Notes: a model not told the origin generated them from the letters alone. A stretch of 64,000 nt of DNA from Parascardovia denticolens DSM 10105 = JCM 12538 (GCF_001042675.1 NZ_AP012333.1:62001-126000); one strand, 5' to 3'. Counted from the first letter of the stretch, positions 18,154 through 28,088 are shown. Program-made: numbers and translations.

Positions 18154-18810
18154 TCATAGGCCGACCCTTAGGCCTTTGGAAGGCTTATGCGCCGTCGGCT
18201 TTCCGTCCGCTTCCTTGGCCAAAATCCGCCGGATCCGCTCATGCTGGATGGCGATGACGGAGTTGCTTGCCGTCACCCCGGCGGTCAGCAGCCATTCCCA
18301 GCTGACCCATCCCCCTTGGATGTATTCGGACTGGTCCAGATCCTGCTCGCCCTGCTTCCACCGGGTCAGGTGGATGACGGCGATATGGGCCAGTTCGTCG
18401 CTCATGCCTTCCGAGGAGTAGAAGTCCCCGGCGGGGTCGACCCAGTATCCATCCGGCTCGGGGACGACCCCGGTCTCCTCCCGGATCTCGCGCAACATGG
18501 CCGCTTCCGCCCCTTCGGAGGGGTCGATGAAGCCGGCCGGCAGCCCGGGGACGAAGCCACCGGCCCCGATCCGGTATTCGTACTGGAGGAAGTAAAGGTC
18601 CCCGGGAACGTCGTGGACCAGCATGACCACGCATGGGGCGTGTTCCACCAAGTCCCGGGTGATCACGTCCGGATGGGCCTTGGTCTCGCCAATCCCGCTC
18701 AGCTTCACTTGGCAGCGGTTGACGGAGAAGACCTTTCCGGTGAAAAGACGTTCGCTGGAGAGGATTTGGGCCTGGAAGGCGGAAGAAGGGTCGTCCCCCT
18801 CCCCGGGCAT
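18154..18810 (-). CDS. Nudix hydrolase, ADP-ribose pyrophosphatase-like
   Basis: The 218-residue protein carries a complete Nudix box, [20 protein letters not shown] followed by TGVV, matching Gx5Ex7REUxEExGU. Upstream is [18 protein letters not shown], the layout of ADP-ribose or nucleoside-diphosphate-sugar pyrophosphatases. The ATG overlaps the stop of the alpha/beta hydrolase gene by one base (TGATG), so the two are translationally coupled. Substrate is inferred from overall resemblance only. Confidence 0.88.
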   Translation of the reverse strand: MPGEGDDPSSAFQAQILSSERLFTGKVFSVNRCQVKLSGIGETKAHPDVITRDLVEHAPCVVMLVHDVPGDLYFLQYEYRIGAGGFVPGLPAGFIDPSEGAEAAMLREIREETGVVPEPDGYWVDPAGDFYSSEGMSDELAHIAVIHLTRWKQGEQDLDQSEYIQGGWVSWEWLLTAGVTASNSVIAIQHERIRRILAKEADGKPTAHKPSKGLRVGL

Positions 18811-20021
18811 CACCGGTTCCCTTCCCGTTTGTCCGCCTCTTCCGGCTTCTCCATTCTTTCCCGTTTGTCCGTCCCGCCCAAGAAGGCGATCGACTGGCGG
18901 ACCACCGGTTCCAGGATGTCATTGGTGGCCTGGGAGTAGTCGTGCTGGGCCCCGGTCATGAAGATCTTGCGGCCCGGGCCGCCCGCCGGATTGGAGGCGT
19001 TAGCCTGGTCCAGTTTGGCCAGGAATTCATCCTGCTTGGGCAGGCTCACGTAGGTGTCTTTTTCGGCTTGGAAGAGGATGAAGGGGGTCTTGATCCGGGC
19101 GATGTTGTTTTGTTCGAGCAAGGAGCGGGACATCCGCACGCTTTCCCTCACCCACTGGTAGGCGGCCGCGCTCAGCTGGTAGCCCACGTTCTGCAGGCGG
19201 GTCTGGAATTTCCAGACGACCCGGGGGTAGGAGTAGCCGTCCGGCTCGTGGCGGTCCATGGTCTGACTGAATTCGCCTTGGGCGAAGACCCGCTTTTTGC
19301 CTTGGCCGAAGAAGCAGAAGATGTTGGCCATGGCCGTGGCTTGTTTGACCGAGATCCCGCCCATCTGCGGTTCCACCATGGGGGAGGAGAAAACCGCCCG
19401 GTCGAACAGGTCCGGGTACTGCTCCAGCAGGCTCAGGCCGATGCCGCCTCCCATGGAATGGGCGTACAGCACCAGGTCCCCGTCCCCGTGGGGGCGGACG
19501 ATCTCGGTGACGAATTTGGCCTGATCCAGCACGTAACGCCGCCAATCGTCGATGTAGACCACGTTGGTGTCGGGGGAGTCGTGCGGGGAGAGGCCGTGGC
19601 CGCGGTGCTCCATCATCCAGACGTCGAAGCCGGCCTGGTAGAAGTAGTAGATCAGTTCGTGGTAGCGGGGGATGGTGTCGGTGAAACCGTGGAGGATGAC
19701 CAGCTGCTTGCGGTGGCAGGGGTCTGCCTGGCTTTCCTTCCCCTCAGCCGTCGGTTCCGCCGGTTCTACCTGGTCAGGCGCCTGGCCCTGGTCCTCCTTG
19801 TCATGCAGGTAGGAGGTGTAAAAAAGTCGGCCCTCATGGGACTGGGGAGGGGCTGGCAGATCGGCCAGGCCTTTATGCTGGGCGGGTTCCATCCAGCCTT
19901 CGGTCTTGACCCGGTCCAAAGTGGGTAGGACCAGGGTCCGCATGGATTGATCGTAATCTTTTTCGTCGAGGATGCGTACCGCTTCGTCGTCGATCGCGCC
20001 TTCATCATGTAAAGCTGTCAT
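18810..20021 (-). CDS. Alpha/beta hydrolase, lysophospholipase-like
   Basis: A 403-residue serine hydrolase of the Hydrolase_4/monoacylglycerol-lipase type. It shows the oxyanion motif VILHGFTDTIPRYHEL, WMMEHRGHGLSPHDSPD, the nucleophile elbow LYAHSMGGGIGLSLLEQYP, an Asp in FQAEKDTYVS and a late His in TGAQHDYSQATND. No signal peptide, so probably cytosolic. A charged insert of about 30 residues near 80 to 110 is low complexity. First gene of the hydrolase-Nudix-upp group and divergent from the YhgE gene. Confidence 0.85.
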   Translation of the reverse strand: MTALHDEGAIDDEAVRILDEKDYDQSMRTLVLPTLDRVKTEGWMEPAQHKGLADLPAPPQSHEGRLFYTSYLHDKEDQGQAPDQVEPAEPTAEGKESQADPCHRKQLVILHGFTDTIPRYHELIYYFYQAGFDVWMMEHRGHGLSPHDSPDTNVVYIDDWRRYVLDQAKFVTEIVRPHGDGDLVLYAHSMGGGIGLSLLEQYPDLFDRAVFSSPMVEPQMGGISVKQATAMANIFCFFGQGKKRVFAQGEFSQTMDRHEPDGYSYPRVVWKFQTRLQNVGYQLSAAAYQWVRESVRMSRSLLEQNNIARIKTPFILFQAEKDTYVSLPKQDEFLAKLDQANASNPAGGPGRKIFMTGAQHDYSQATNDILEPVVRQSIAFLGGTDKRERMEKPEEADKREGNR

Positions 20022-20261
20022 GTGGCCATTCTATCGGTTACGCTGCCGGAAGGGATTCCGGGGCGAATCTTTTGTGGATGTTCGTCCGGTTTCCGGCTTT
20101 TGACGGCTTCTTATCGTTCATCCTGCGTAGGATGGAAGTTCATTGACAGGATTTTGGCGGGATGGGGACGAAAGACAGGCCGGCGAGTCCGGCAGGCAAA
20201 CGATGGACCGGCTGCCGGCCGGCGACGGATTGGATTAATTGGATCGACAGGGGAGGCGATT

Positions 20262-23036
20262 GTGATTTGGCGAATCTTTGCACGCGATTTCCTTCGCATC
20301 ATCCGCAATCCCATCGCCCTCATCGTCACCATAGCCATCGCCTTCCTCCCCGGCCTCTATTCCTGGGCCAACATCGCCGCCAACTGGGACCCTTACTCCA
20401 AGTCGGGCAACATCAAAGTGGCCGTGGCCAATGAAGACAAGGGCTCATCCTCCTCCCTGACCGGGGACATCGACGTAGGCCGGCAAGTGGTGACCCAGCT
20501 GAAATCGAACCATTCCTTAGGCTGGACTTTCGTCGACTCCCGTCAGGCCCAGGAAGGGGTGAAATCCGGCGCCTACTACGCCGCCATCATCATCCCCTCC
20601 ACCTTCAGCTCCCGCTTGATCGGGGCCTTGGAAGGGACGACCAAGCGGCCCGAACTCAAGTATTACGTGAACGAGAAGCTCAATTCCATCGCCCCTAAGG
20701 TCACCGACATAGGGGCGAACACTTTGGAAGGGAGCATCAACTCCCAGTTCACCACCCAAGTCAGCAAGGCCGTGGTCGTCCAGCTGAGGAAAGCCAAGAA
20801 CAAGTTGGAAGGAGACGTGTCCGGCGCTCGCGATGACGTGATCTCCGCCACTGACGAGGCCAAGACCAACGTCGATTCCACCCAGAAGGCCCTCACCGCC
20901 CTGTCCACCAAACTGAACACCTCCCTGACCTCGTTGGACCAGGCTTCGAAGACTTTGACCGACTTGCAGACTTCGGTCGCCTCCTTGCGCCGGAGCGTGC
21001 AGGCCACCCGGAAGCTCATAGCCAACGCCCAGTCCAGCATGGTGACCTTCAACAATACGACCAGCTCTTTGCTGACTTCCGGGGCCTCCAAGCTCTCCTC
21101 CCTGGCCGTGCAGACGTCCTTCTCGGCCGCGGCCATCAACAAGGCCCTCAGTGACCTGTCCATCAACGCCACGGACGCCCAGGCCCAACTCAGCGGCATC
21201 GTCTCCCGCAACGACGCCATCGTCACCCAGCTGAACCAAGCCCTGCAAGGGTCCAACCTGAGCAAGGACTCCGACCTTTACAAACGCCTCAATCAGCAAG
21301 TGACCCAGCTGCAAGGGCAGATCACCGCGCAGAAGACGGCCTTGCAGAGTTTCTCGACCACCTCCACCAGCCGCCTGACCGCGGCCCAGAGCGGGGTCAG
21401 GAATTTCGCCTCCAACCTGTCCAACGCTGCGACGACCAGCGCCAACGCCCTCAACACGGCCAACACCCAACTGACCGGGAACATGTCGACCGCCTTGGTC
21501 TCCTCTTTGAGCTCAGCCAACGCTTTGACCGGCTCCCTGGACGGTTCCCTGGCCTCTTTGCAGACCAGCCTGGCCCAAGCCAAGGCCTTGATCGGGCAAA
21601 TGAAGGGCATCCTCAAACAGACCTCTTCCACCCTGGCCACGACGGCCGGGTCCCTGGGGTCCATCAGCAAGCAGCTGACTTCCATCCATACCGACCTGGT
21701 GGCCTTGGACAGCGCCAAATCCTGGCAAAGGTTCAAGAAGATCTCTCTGGACCCCCAGGAGATCAGCCAATTCATCGCGGCCCCGGTCGCCCTGCGCACC
21801 CGGATTGTCTATCCCATCGCCAATTACGGCTCGGCCGTCTCCCCCTTCTATACCAACTTGGCCTTGTGGGTGGGGGGTTTCATCCTCATCGCCATCATCA
21901 AGATCGAGGTCGACCGGGAAGGGCTCAAACGTTTCAGGGCCCGGGACGCCTATCTGGGCCGCTTCCTCATTTTCCTCATGGTGGGGCTCATGCAAGGCCT
22001 CGTCACCGGGATCGGGGACCTCCTGCTCGGCATCCAATGCCTGCGACCGGCTCTTTTCCTCCTGGCCTGCATCTTCCTCTCCTTCGCCTACGTGAGCATC
22101 ATCTACGCCCTGGCGACCTCCTTCAAACACATCGGCAAGGCCATCGCCGTCCTCCTGGTCATCGTGCAGATCCCCGGGTCCTCAGGCACCTACCCCATCG
22201 AGCTCATGCCCAAGTTCTTCCGCGACCTGGAGCCCTGGCTGCCTTTCACCTACGGGATCAACGCCTTGCGCGAGACCATCGGCGGCATGTACGACGGGGC
22301 TTACTGGAAGAACATGGCCATGCTCCTGCCTTTCATCGCCGGGGCCTTCATCCTGGGCATCTACATCCGCCCTTACCTCCTCAACCTCAACGCCCTCTTC
22401 GACCGCCGTCTGGGGGAGACCGATCTTTTCATCGCCGAAAAGAACAACCTGACCAACCCCCACTTCCGCATCTCCAACGTCCTGCAGAACCTGGTGGGCA
22501 ACGAAGAGTACCGGGAGCGGGTCCGCGAGCGCACCCAGGCCTTCCTGGAGGTCTACCCGCGACTGATCGTCGCCGGCATCGTGGCCATCGTGGTCATCCC
22601 CATCGTCTTCCTGGCCCTGGCCTTCATCGTCCCGGCCAAGCTGGGCTTCCTGGTGGCCTGGATCGTTTCCATCGTCCTGATCGACCTCTTCCTCATCATC
22701 CTCGAATACGTGCATGATTCCAACATCCGCGAGTTTGGCCTGACCGAGATGACCGACGAGCGCATGCGCGACGACGTCCTCTCCCGCTTGCGCAAGCGCT
22801 GGTCCTTGGCCGACGCCACCGAAAGCTTGGCCGTGGCCGCCCACCCCCACGCCATTTCCCCTTCGGCCATCAAGGATTTGCCCCCTGCCGGGTCTGGTAA
22901 GGCCTCGGAAGGCGCGGATGGCGCTGGTTCCGCACGGTCCGCGGAGTCCTCAGAACGTGGCGAGGCCGGCGACGGCGCAAAGTCCTCGGAATCCGCGGAG
23001 GGTGGCGCGGCCGACGAGCAAGGAGGCCGGGCATGA
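20262..23036 (+). CDS. YhgE/Pip domain membrane protein 1 (ABC-2 type permease fold)
   Basis: A 924-residue protein of the YhgE/Pip family: one N-terminal membrane helix (about 10 to 35, ending SWANIAANWDPY), a very long extracellular coiled-coil region rich in Ser, Thr and Ala (about 170 to 500), then about five membrane helices of the ABC-2 permease type with VIVQIPGSSGTYPIELMPKFF. I chose GTG 20262 behind GGGAGGCG; the frame is open upstream but lacks initiation signals. It ends with a low-complexity Ser/Glu/Ala/Gly tail (about 45 residues). The family includes Pip and relatives of EsaA of type VII secretion; role here unknown. Overlaps the next gene by 4 bp. Confidence 0.9.
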   Translation: MIWRIFARDFLRIIRNPIALIVTIAIAFLPGLYSWANIAANWDPYSKSGNIKVAVANEDKGSSSSLTGDIDVGRQVVTQLKSNHSLGWTFVDSRQAQEGVKSGAYYAAIIIPSTFSSRLIGALEGTTKRPELKYYVNEKLNSIAPKVTDIGANTLEGSINSQFTTQVSKAVVVQLRKAKNKLEGDVSGARDDVISATDEAKTNVDSTQKALTALSTKLNTSLTSLDQASKTLTDLQTSVASLRRSVQATRKLIANAQSSMVTFNNTTSSLLTSGASKLSSLAVQTSFSAAAINKALSDLSINATDAQAQLSGIVSRNDAIVTQLNQALQGSNLSKDSDLYKRLNQQVTQLQGQITAQKTALQSFSTTSTSRLTAAQSGVRNFASNLSNAATTSANALNTANTQLTGNMSTALVSSLSSANALTGSLDGSLASLQTSLAQAKALIGQMKGILKQTSSTLATTAGSLGSISKQLTSIHTDLVALDSAKSWQRFKKISLDPQEISQFIAAPVALRTRIVYPIANYGSAVSPFYTNLALWVGGFILIAIIKIEVDREGLKRFRARDAYLGRFLIFLMVGLMQGLVTGIGDLLLGIQCLRPALFLLACIFLSFAYVSIIYALATSFKHIGKAIAVLLVIVQIPGSSGTYPIELMPKFFRDLEPWLPFTYGINALRETIGGMYDGAYWKNMAMLLPFIAGAFILGIYIRPYLLNLNALFDRRLGETDLFIAEKNNLTNPHFRISNVLQNLVGNEEYRERVRERTQAFLEVYPRLIVAGIVAIVVIPIVFLALAFIVPAKLGFLVAWIVSIVLIDLFLIILEYVHDSNIREFGLTEMTDERMRDDVLSRLRKRWSLADATESLAVAAHPHAISPSAIKDLPPAGSGKASEGADGAGSARSAESSERGEAGDGAKSSESAEGGAADEQGGRA

Positions 23037-25333
23037 GGCACATCTGGAACATCTTCGTGCGTGACCTGAGCAACGCCACCAAAAACGTCATCGGCATCGT
23101 CGTCCTCATGGGCCTGGTCATCGTGCCGGCCATGTACGCCTGGTTCAACATCGCCGGCTCCTGGGACCCCTATGGCAACACCAAGAACCTGAAGGTGGCC
23201 GTGGTGGACAAGGACAAGGGGTACAAATCGGACCTGGTCCCGGTCGGGATCAACGCCGGGAACACCATCGAATCCACCCTGAGGGCCAACACCCAGCTTA
23301 ACTGGCAGTTCGTCGACCGGAAAACCGGACTGGATGGGGTCTATTCCGGCAAGTATTACGCCGCCATCATCATCCCCGAAAACTTCAGCAGGGATATGAT
23401 GACCCTCTTCTCCACCCATGCCAAACGGGCCCGGATCGTCTACTACATCAACGAAAAATCCAACGCCATCGCCCCGCATATCACCGATCAGGGGGCGGAC
23501 ACCATCGTCTCTCAGATCGACGCCACCTTCTCCAAGACCATAGCCAACATCGCCCTGGAACTGGCCAATTCCGTCTCCAAGTATTCCAGCGACAGCAACG
23601 CCAACCTCTACCTGTCCAACCTGGTGACCAACCTCACCATCATGTCAGGCAACCTTTCCAACGGGGCCAACCAGCTGCGGGCCTATTCCAGCCTGCTGGG
23701 CTCGGCCGTGGACCTCATGGATTCAGCCAACTCGATCATGCAGGAGACCGGCCAGGACGCGGGCAAACTCAGCTCCTCCATCCAGGGGATGAATAAGTCG
23801 GTCCGGTCCGTCAACGACGCCCTGGCCTCGTCTTCGGCCGCCATGCAGAAAGCCTTGCAGGCCAGCGCCGCCAGCGTGAAGGCCTTGGATTCGCAGATCG
23901 ACTCCTTGGCCTCCGGCATCACCAGTCAAAGCGACGCCTGGGGGGCTGAGGCCCAGAAGCTGTCCCAGGATGTGTCCACCCAGGCCGGCCGATACGATCA
24001 GGCGGCGAATTCCCTGCAGAAGCTGAGGGATTCGGTGAATCAGACCGCCACCAGCACGACCTTCGACGACCAGGCTAAGTCCCACCTCTTGGGAAGGCTG
24101 GACGCCCAGATCTCCCAACTGCGGACCGTGGCCCAGGACCATCGCCACCTCTCTACCACCTTGACCGATACCGTGAACGCCGCTTCGACCGTGAAGTCCA
24201 CGGCCGCAACCCAGAAGGCCAACCTGAAGAAGCAGGTGGCTTCGGTTGCCCAGGCCATCAAATCCGCCCAGGACGATTACACCAATAAGCTCAAGCCGCA
24301 GCTGGACTCCCTGGCCGCATCCTTGTCGCAGCTGGCGACCAGCGTGTCCACCGTCAGCGTGGACCTGACCTCCTCCCTCAATGGCCTGTCCAAGATCAAT
24401 TCCGACACGGACTCAAGCATGGCCGACGCCCGCAAATCCTTGGATGCCAGCGCCAAATCCCTTTCGAACATCGCCGGCAAACTAGACTCCCTAGCCACCA
24501 CCGTCCGCTCGGCCAGGTCGGGCGGGCTCCTGTCCGCCCTCGGAGCCGGGAAGAACATCGACGCCACGCTCCTGGCCAACCTCTTCGCCCAACCGGTCAG
24601 CATGAAGCGAACAGCCGTCTACCCGGTGGCCAACTACGGCTCCCAGATGGCCCCCTTCTATACCGTTCTGGCCATTTGGGTCGGGTCCGTCATCCTGGTG
24701 GCCATGATGGAGGCGAAGATCTCCGACAAGGGCAAGGCCGCGGTCCTGGGTCTGGGCGAGGTGCCGGCCTTGGTGGGCAAAGGCAAGCCTTTGCGCCCGG
24801 AGACCCCCGGCAACATGAGTTATTTCGGCCTCCACTTGCGCGAGGAGTACTTCGGCCGCTACCTGGTTTTCCTGCTGCTGGCTTGGGCCCAGGCGACCCT
24901 GGTCTGTATGGGGGACCTGTGGTATTTGCGCATTCAATGCGACCATCCTTGGCGCTTTTTCTTCGTGGGCTGGATGTGCGCCTTCGTCTTCTCCAACCTG
25001 ATGTACGCCCTGACAGTGTCCTTCGGGGCCGTGGGCAAGGCCATCGCCGTGATCCTCCTAGTCATGCAGGTGGCCGGCACCGGCGGCACCTTCCCCGTGC
25101 AGATGCTGCCTCAGGCCTTCCAACGCATTTACCCCCTTTTCCCCTTCACGTACGCCATGGCCGCCATGCGCGATTCCATCGCCGGCTCCTACGGCGGCGA
25201 CTTCTGGGCTCAGATGGGTTACCTGGGTATTTTCGCCCTCGTCGCCCTCCTGATTGGCGTCATTCTGCGCCGGCCCTTCGTCTGGCTGACCACCTGGTTC
25301 ACCCACCAAGTGGATTCCACCAAGGTGTACTAA
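23033..25333 (+). CDS. YhgE/Pip domain membrane protein 2
   Basis: A 766-residue paralogue of the gene before it, joined through an ATGA overlap. Same plan: N-terminal helix followed by NIAGSWDPYGNTKNLKVAVV, a long extracellular helical region (about 150 to 500), and five or so C-terminal helices with LVMQVAGTGGTFPVQMLPQAF. The shared layout and coupling suggest that the two proteins form a heteromeric membrane complex; that is an inference. It is shorter than its partner, mainly at the C-terminus, and lacks the low-complexity tail. Confidence 0.9.
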   Translation: MRHIWNIFVRDLSNATKNVIGIVVLMGLVIVPAMYAWFNIAGSWDPYGNTKNLKVAVVDKDKGYKSDLVPVGINAGNTIESTLRANTQLNWQFVDRKTGLDGVYSGKYYAAIIIPENFSRDMMTLFSTHAKRARIVYYINEKSNAIAPHITDQGADTIVSQIDATFSKTIANIALELANSVSKYSSDSNANLYLSNLVTNLTIMSGNLSNGANQLRAYSSLLGSAVDLMDSANSIMQETGQDAGKLSSSIQGMNKSVRSVNDALASSSAAMQKALQASAASVKALDSQIDSLASGITSQSDAWGAEAQKLSQDVSTQAGRYDQAANSLQKLRDSVNQTATSTTFDDQAKSHLLGRLDAQISQLRTVAQDHRHLSTTLTDTVNAASTVKSTAATQKANLKKQVASVAQAIKSAQDDYTNKLKPQLDSLAASLSQLATSVSTVSVDLTSSLNGLSKINSDTDSSMADARKSLDASAKSLSNIAGKLDSLATTVRSARSGGLLSALGAGKNIDATLLANLFAQPVSMKRTAVYPVANYGSQMAPFYTVLAIWVGSVILVAMMEAKISDKGKAAVLGLGEVPALVGKGKPLRPETPGNMSYFGLHLREEYFGRYLVFLLLAWAQATLVCMGDLWYLRIQCDHPWRFFFVGWMCAFVFSNLMYALTVSFGAVGKAIAVILLVMQVAGTGGTFPVQMLPQAFQRIYPLFPFTYAMAAMRDSIAGSYGGDFWAQMGYLGIFALVALLIGVILRRPFVWLTTWFTHQVDSTKVY

Positions 25334-25861
25334 AGGTGTACTTGGCGTGCTAAAGAAGACTGTGTTACGAGTGCGTGTTTAGCTTACATAACATGCTAAA
25401 TACGCTCGGCTTCCCCCCAATTTTCTCCTCGGTTTCCCCTAGTCTCTCCTGTTTTCCCGGTCTTTTCCCAGGATTTCCCTCCGTGCCGGCGGACGTCCGC
25501 AGTCTTTTGTGGACTAACTCAATGTATAACGGAAGACCCCGCCTTTTAAGCCACTCTTTTTTTCCAACTTTGACTTAGTACACGCCGGGTGGGAGCGACC
25601 CGCCGGAAGTTTCCACTCACCCGGTAGAACTCGCCCGGAGAACTCCTCTTCCCGGTAGAACTCGCCCACCTCCGCCCCCCTCCAGAACTGCTGTCCCTCG
25701 GAGCCTCCAACCCCCGAACTCCAGAACTGCTGTCCCTCCGTCTCTCCGCGCTCCCGGACCTCCGAACCGCCGTGTTCTCCGGCAGGGGAATATCGCCCGT
25801 CCCCGGGTGGTTGGCTACATGAATGTCCTAACCGGCATAAGTGTTCAGCAAGGAGGCCGTC
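25334..25861 (+). other. 528-bp intergenic region with short direct repeats
   Basis: No credible gene. A 16-bp unit (CCGGTAGAACTCGCCC) occurs at 25621-25636 and 25652-25667, and a 20-bp unit (CTCCAGAACTGCTGTCCCTC) at 25680-25699 and 25719-25738, all in a C-rich stretch. A 12-bp perfect palindrome GCGGACGTCCGC lies near 25490. A short imperfect hairpin (TTTAGC/GCTAAA) lies near 25377-25400, just past the upstream gene. Confidence 0.6.
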
Positions 25862-26452
25862 ATGGCTCAGCAATTCGATCACATCCCGGATTTCTTTGAA
25901 ATCGTTGGCGACGAGCTGGCGAAGTCCGTTCGCCGCAGTTCCATCATCATTGGCGTTCTCGGCATCGTGGCCGGGGTCTGCCTTTTGATTTGGCCCGGCA
26001 AGACCTTGGCCGTCGCGGCCGTCGTCCTGGGGATTTATTTCATCGTGGACGCCATCGTCCGCGCGATTGAGCTTTTCCGCCTCCAAGGCATTTCCGACGG
26101 CTGGCGTGTTCTGCAAATCGTGCTGAGCGTGCTTCTGCTGATCGCCGGCATCTTCGTCCTGCGCGCGCCCATGGTTTCCGGGGCTTGGCTGGCTCTTTAC
26201 CTGACCATCTTCGTCGGCATTTCCTGGATCATCGAAGGCATCATCGCTTTCGCCACGGCGGCAACGTTGCTCAATCCTTTCTGGTCGGTTCTCTACGGCG
26301 TGATTTCCGTGATCGCCGGCATCTGCGTGCTGGTTTCGCCTTTGTGGAGCACTCAGGTTCTGATGCTTTTCGCCGCCATCACGGCGATTGTCCTCGGCAT
26401 TTTCTCCCTGATTCGCGGCGCGACTTTCGCCAACTTCCTACAAGGCAAGTAG
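25862..26452 (+). CDS. HdeD/DUF308-family membrane protein
   Basis: A 196-residue protein with six closely packed hydrophobic helices in three pairs, the layout of HdeD-like DUF308 proteins (GVLGIVAGVCLLIWPGKTLA, LSVLLLIAGIFVLRAPMVSG, GVISVIAGICVLVSPLWST). The repeated I-AGI-L--P motif after each pair is characteristic. HdeD is linked to acid resistance in enterobacteria; the role in actinobacteria is not established. AGGAGG 5 nt before ATG 25862 fixes the start. Monocistronic. Confidence 0.85.
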   Translation: MAQQFDHIPDFFEIVGDELAKSVRRSSIIIGVLGIVAGVCLLIWPGKTLAVAAVVLGIYFIVDAIVRAIELFRLQGISDGWRVLQIVLSVLLLIAGIFVLRAPMVSGAWLALYLTIFVGISWIIEGIIAFATAATLLNPFWSVLYGVISVIAGICVLVSPLWSTQVLMLFAAITAIVLGIFSLIRGATFANFLQGK

Positions 26453-26621
26453 CTCTGACGGGCAGTTCTGGCAACTAGCTTGGTGAATCATTGAATAGGT
26501 GACTTGAATAGATGGCTTGATGCTCAGCAGCCACTAGAGCATTCTTGGGCTTTCTAGAGAGTTCAGAGCAATTTAGGATAATCTCAAGTGATTTAGGGCG
26601 ATAAATTCCCCTTACCCCCAT

Positions 26622-26680
26622 ATTATGTGTTTGACTCGCACATAATACGGGAGGTAAAATGTGGTTAGCTCGCACATTTT
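26622..26680 (+). promoter_or_regulatory. Two tandem 25-bp palindromes upstream of the AAA ATPase
   Basis: ATTATGTG-9-CACATAAT (26622-26646) and AAAATGTG-9-CACATTTT (26656-26680) are perfect inverted repeats spaced 34 bp apart, with related centres ending in CTCG. Each is followed by a Shine-Dalgarno-like GGGAGG or AGGGGG. The second palindrome contains ATG (26659) opening a ten-codon frame that ends at TAA 26688, just before the ATPase ATG. This looks like a repressor operator or a leader-peptide/hairpin control element. Confidence 0.6.
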
Positions 26681-26698
26681 ATAGGGGGTAATGCTGAT

Positions 26699-28021
26699 AT
26701 GGAACTTACACGGTCTATCCTGAGTCGTCTCGAGGAGTGGAAGAGCGCGCCTTCCCGCAAGCCTCTCCTTCTGCGTGGCGCCCGTCAGACCGGCAAGACC
26801 TGGGTGGTGAATAGGTTCGGCCAACAGTCTTTCGCCCACATTCTTCGCATTGATTTCATGAAGGACTCCCAAGCGGCCAGTTTTTTCACGGGATCTCTTG
26901 ACCCTCATGCCATTATTGAGAACCTTTCCCTTTACACGGGCATACCGGTGGATCCTTCCGATACGCTGTTGGTCTTCGATGAGATTCAAGAGTGCCCGCA
27001 AGCTCTTACTTCTCTGAAATACTTTTGCGAGGATACACCCGAGTATTTCCTGGTGGCTACGGGGTCTTACATGGGGATTTCTCTGCACGAAGGCTCGCCT
27101 TTCCCCGTGGGGAAGGTCACTATGATGACCCTGTATCCTCTGACATTCCAGGAGTTTCTTCAGAATTCCGGTCAGGAAGCCCTTGCTCAACGAATCGAAG
27201 AAGGGAATTATGCGTCAATCAACCAGGCATTTATTCCACGGCTGACTGAGCTTCTCAAAACCTACTACTTCGTAGGTGGCATGCCAGAAGCGGTCTCCAC
27301 CTATTTTGACAGCAAGGATTTTGCAGCGGTCCGGGCGGTTCAGAACGACATTCTTTCCACTTATGATCTGGACTTCTCCAAGCATATTGAAATGCGGCTG
27401 CTGGAACGGACCCGGTTGGTTTGGAAGAGCCTACCGGCCCAGTTGGCGAAGGAGAACCGCCGTTTCGTTTATGGTGTTGTTCGCCATGGCGCTCGCGCTC
27501 GAGATCTCGAGGAATGCATCCAATGGCTGATTGATTATGGCATCATCACAAAAGTGCCTTGTCTGTCGACCTTTCGCTTGCCGCTTTCCGCTTATGAATC
27601 GGGATCCGCTTTCAAGATTTTCGCTTCTGATGTTGGTCTGCTCTCCGCGCAGGCGGAATTGTCTGAGTCGGTTTTGGTTGATGGGTCGCGGATATTCACC
27701 GAGTTCAAAGGTGCGCTGACCGAGCAGTATGTCTGCCAGCAGCTTCTGGCAGATGGGTATGTGCCCTATTATTGGGCCAATCCCAAGGGAAATGCCGAGA
27801 TTGATTTTGTGATTGAAAGCGGTTCCCAGGTTCTGCCGATTGAGGTGAAAGCGGAGACCAACGTGCATGCGAAGAGTCTTCGTTACGTTTTCGACCATTT
27901 CCAGCTGGCGACCACGGTTCGCATGAGCCTGGCCGGCTTCCGCAAGGATGACTGGGTGCACAACATTCCCTTGTGGGGGGCCGGAGGGCTCAAGAACTAT
28001 TTTGCGGACAACTTGGGCTGA
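26699..28021 (+). CDS. AAA ATPase with DUF4143/PD-(D/E)XK-like C-terminus
   Basis: A 440-residue protein of the AAA_14/DUF4143 family common in bacteria, function unknown. The N-terminal ATPase has Walker A RGARQTGKTWVV and Walker B TLLVFDEIQECP. Then come VATGSYMGISL, the TLYPLTFQEFL segment, and a C-terminal nuclease-like fold with LTEQYVCQQLL, NAEIDFVIE and VLPIEVKAETN. The E-D-EVK pattern suggests a PD-(D/E)XK site. AGGGGG lies 11 nt before the ATG. It is preceded by the tandem palindromes and lies next to the restriction system, but its GC content and codon use are closer to the host. Confidence 0.85.
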   Translation: MELTRSILSRLEEWKSAPSRKPLLLRGARQTGKTWVVNRFGQQSFAHILRIDFMKDSQAASFFTGSLDPHAIIENLSLYTGIPVDPSDTLLVFDEIQECPQALTSLKYFCEDTPEYFLVATGSYMGISLHEGSPFPVGKVTMMTLYPLTFQEFLQNSGQEALAQRIEEGNYASINQAFIPRLTELLKTYYFVGGMPEAVSTYFDSKDFAAVRAVQNDILSTYDLDFSKHIEMRLLERTRLVWKSLPAQLAKENRRFVYGVVRHGARARDLEECIQWLIDYGIITKVPCLSTFRLPLSAYESGSAFKIFASDVGLLSAQAELSESVLVDGSRIFTEFKGALTEQYVCQQLLADGYVPYYWANPKGNAEIDFVIESGSQVLPIEVKAETNVHAKSLRYVFDHFQLATTVRMSLAGFRKDDWVHNIPLWGAGGLKNYFADNLG

Positions 28022-28088
28022 GTTTTGAAAAGGTTACAATTGCGTCAGATGTTAAAGGGCAGTGATAATTTCGCTCGACTTTTTGGAA

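Noticed and set aside
20022-20261. N-terminal extension of the first YhgE gene
   Set aside because: The frame is open but lacks initiation signals and family similarity; the membrane anchor and GGGAGGCG ribosome site place the start at GTG 20262.
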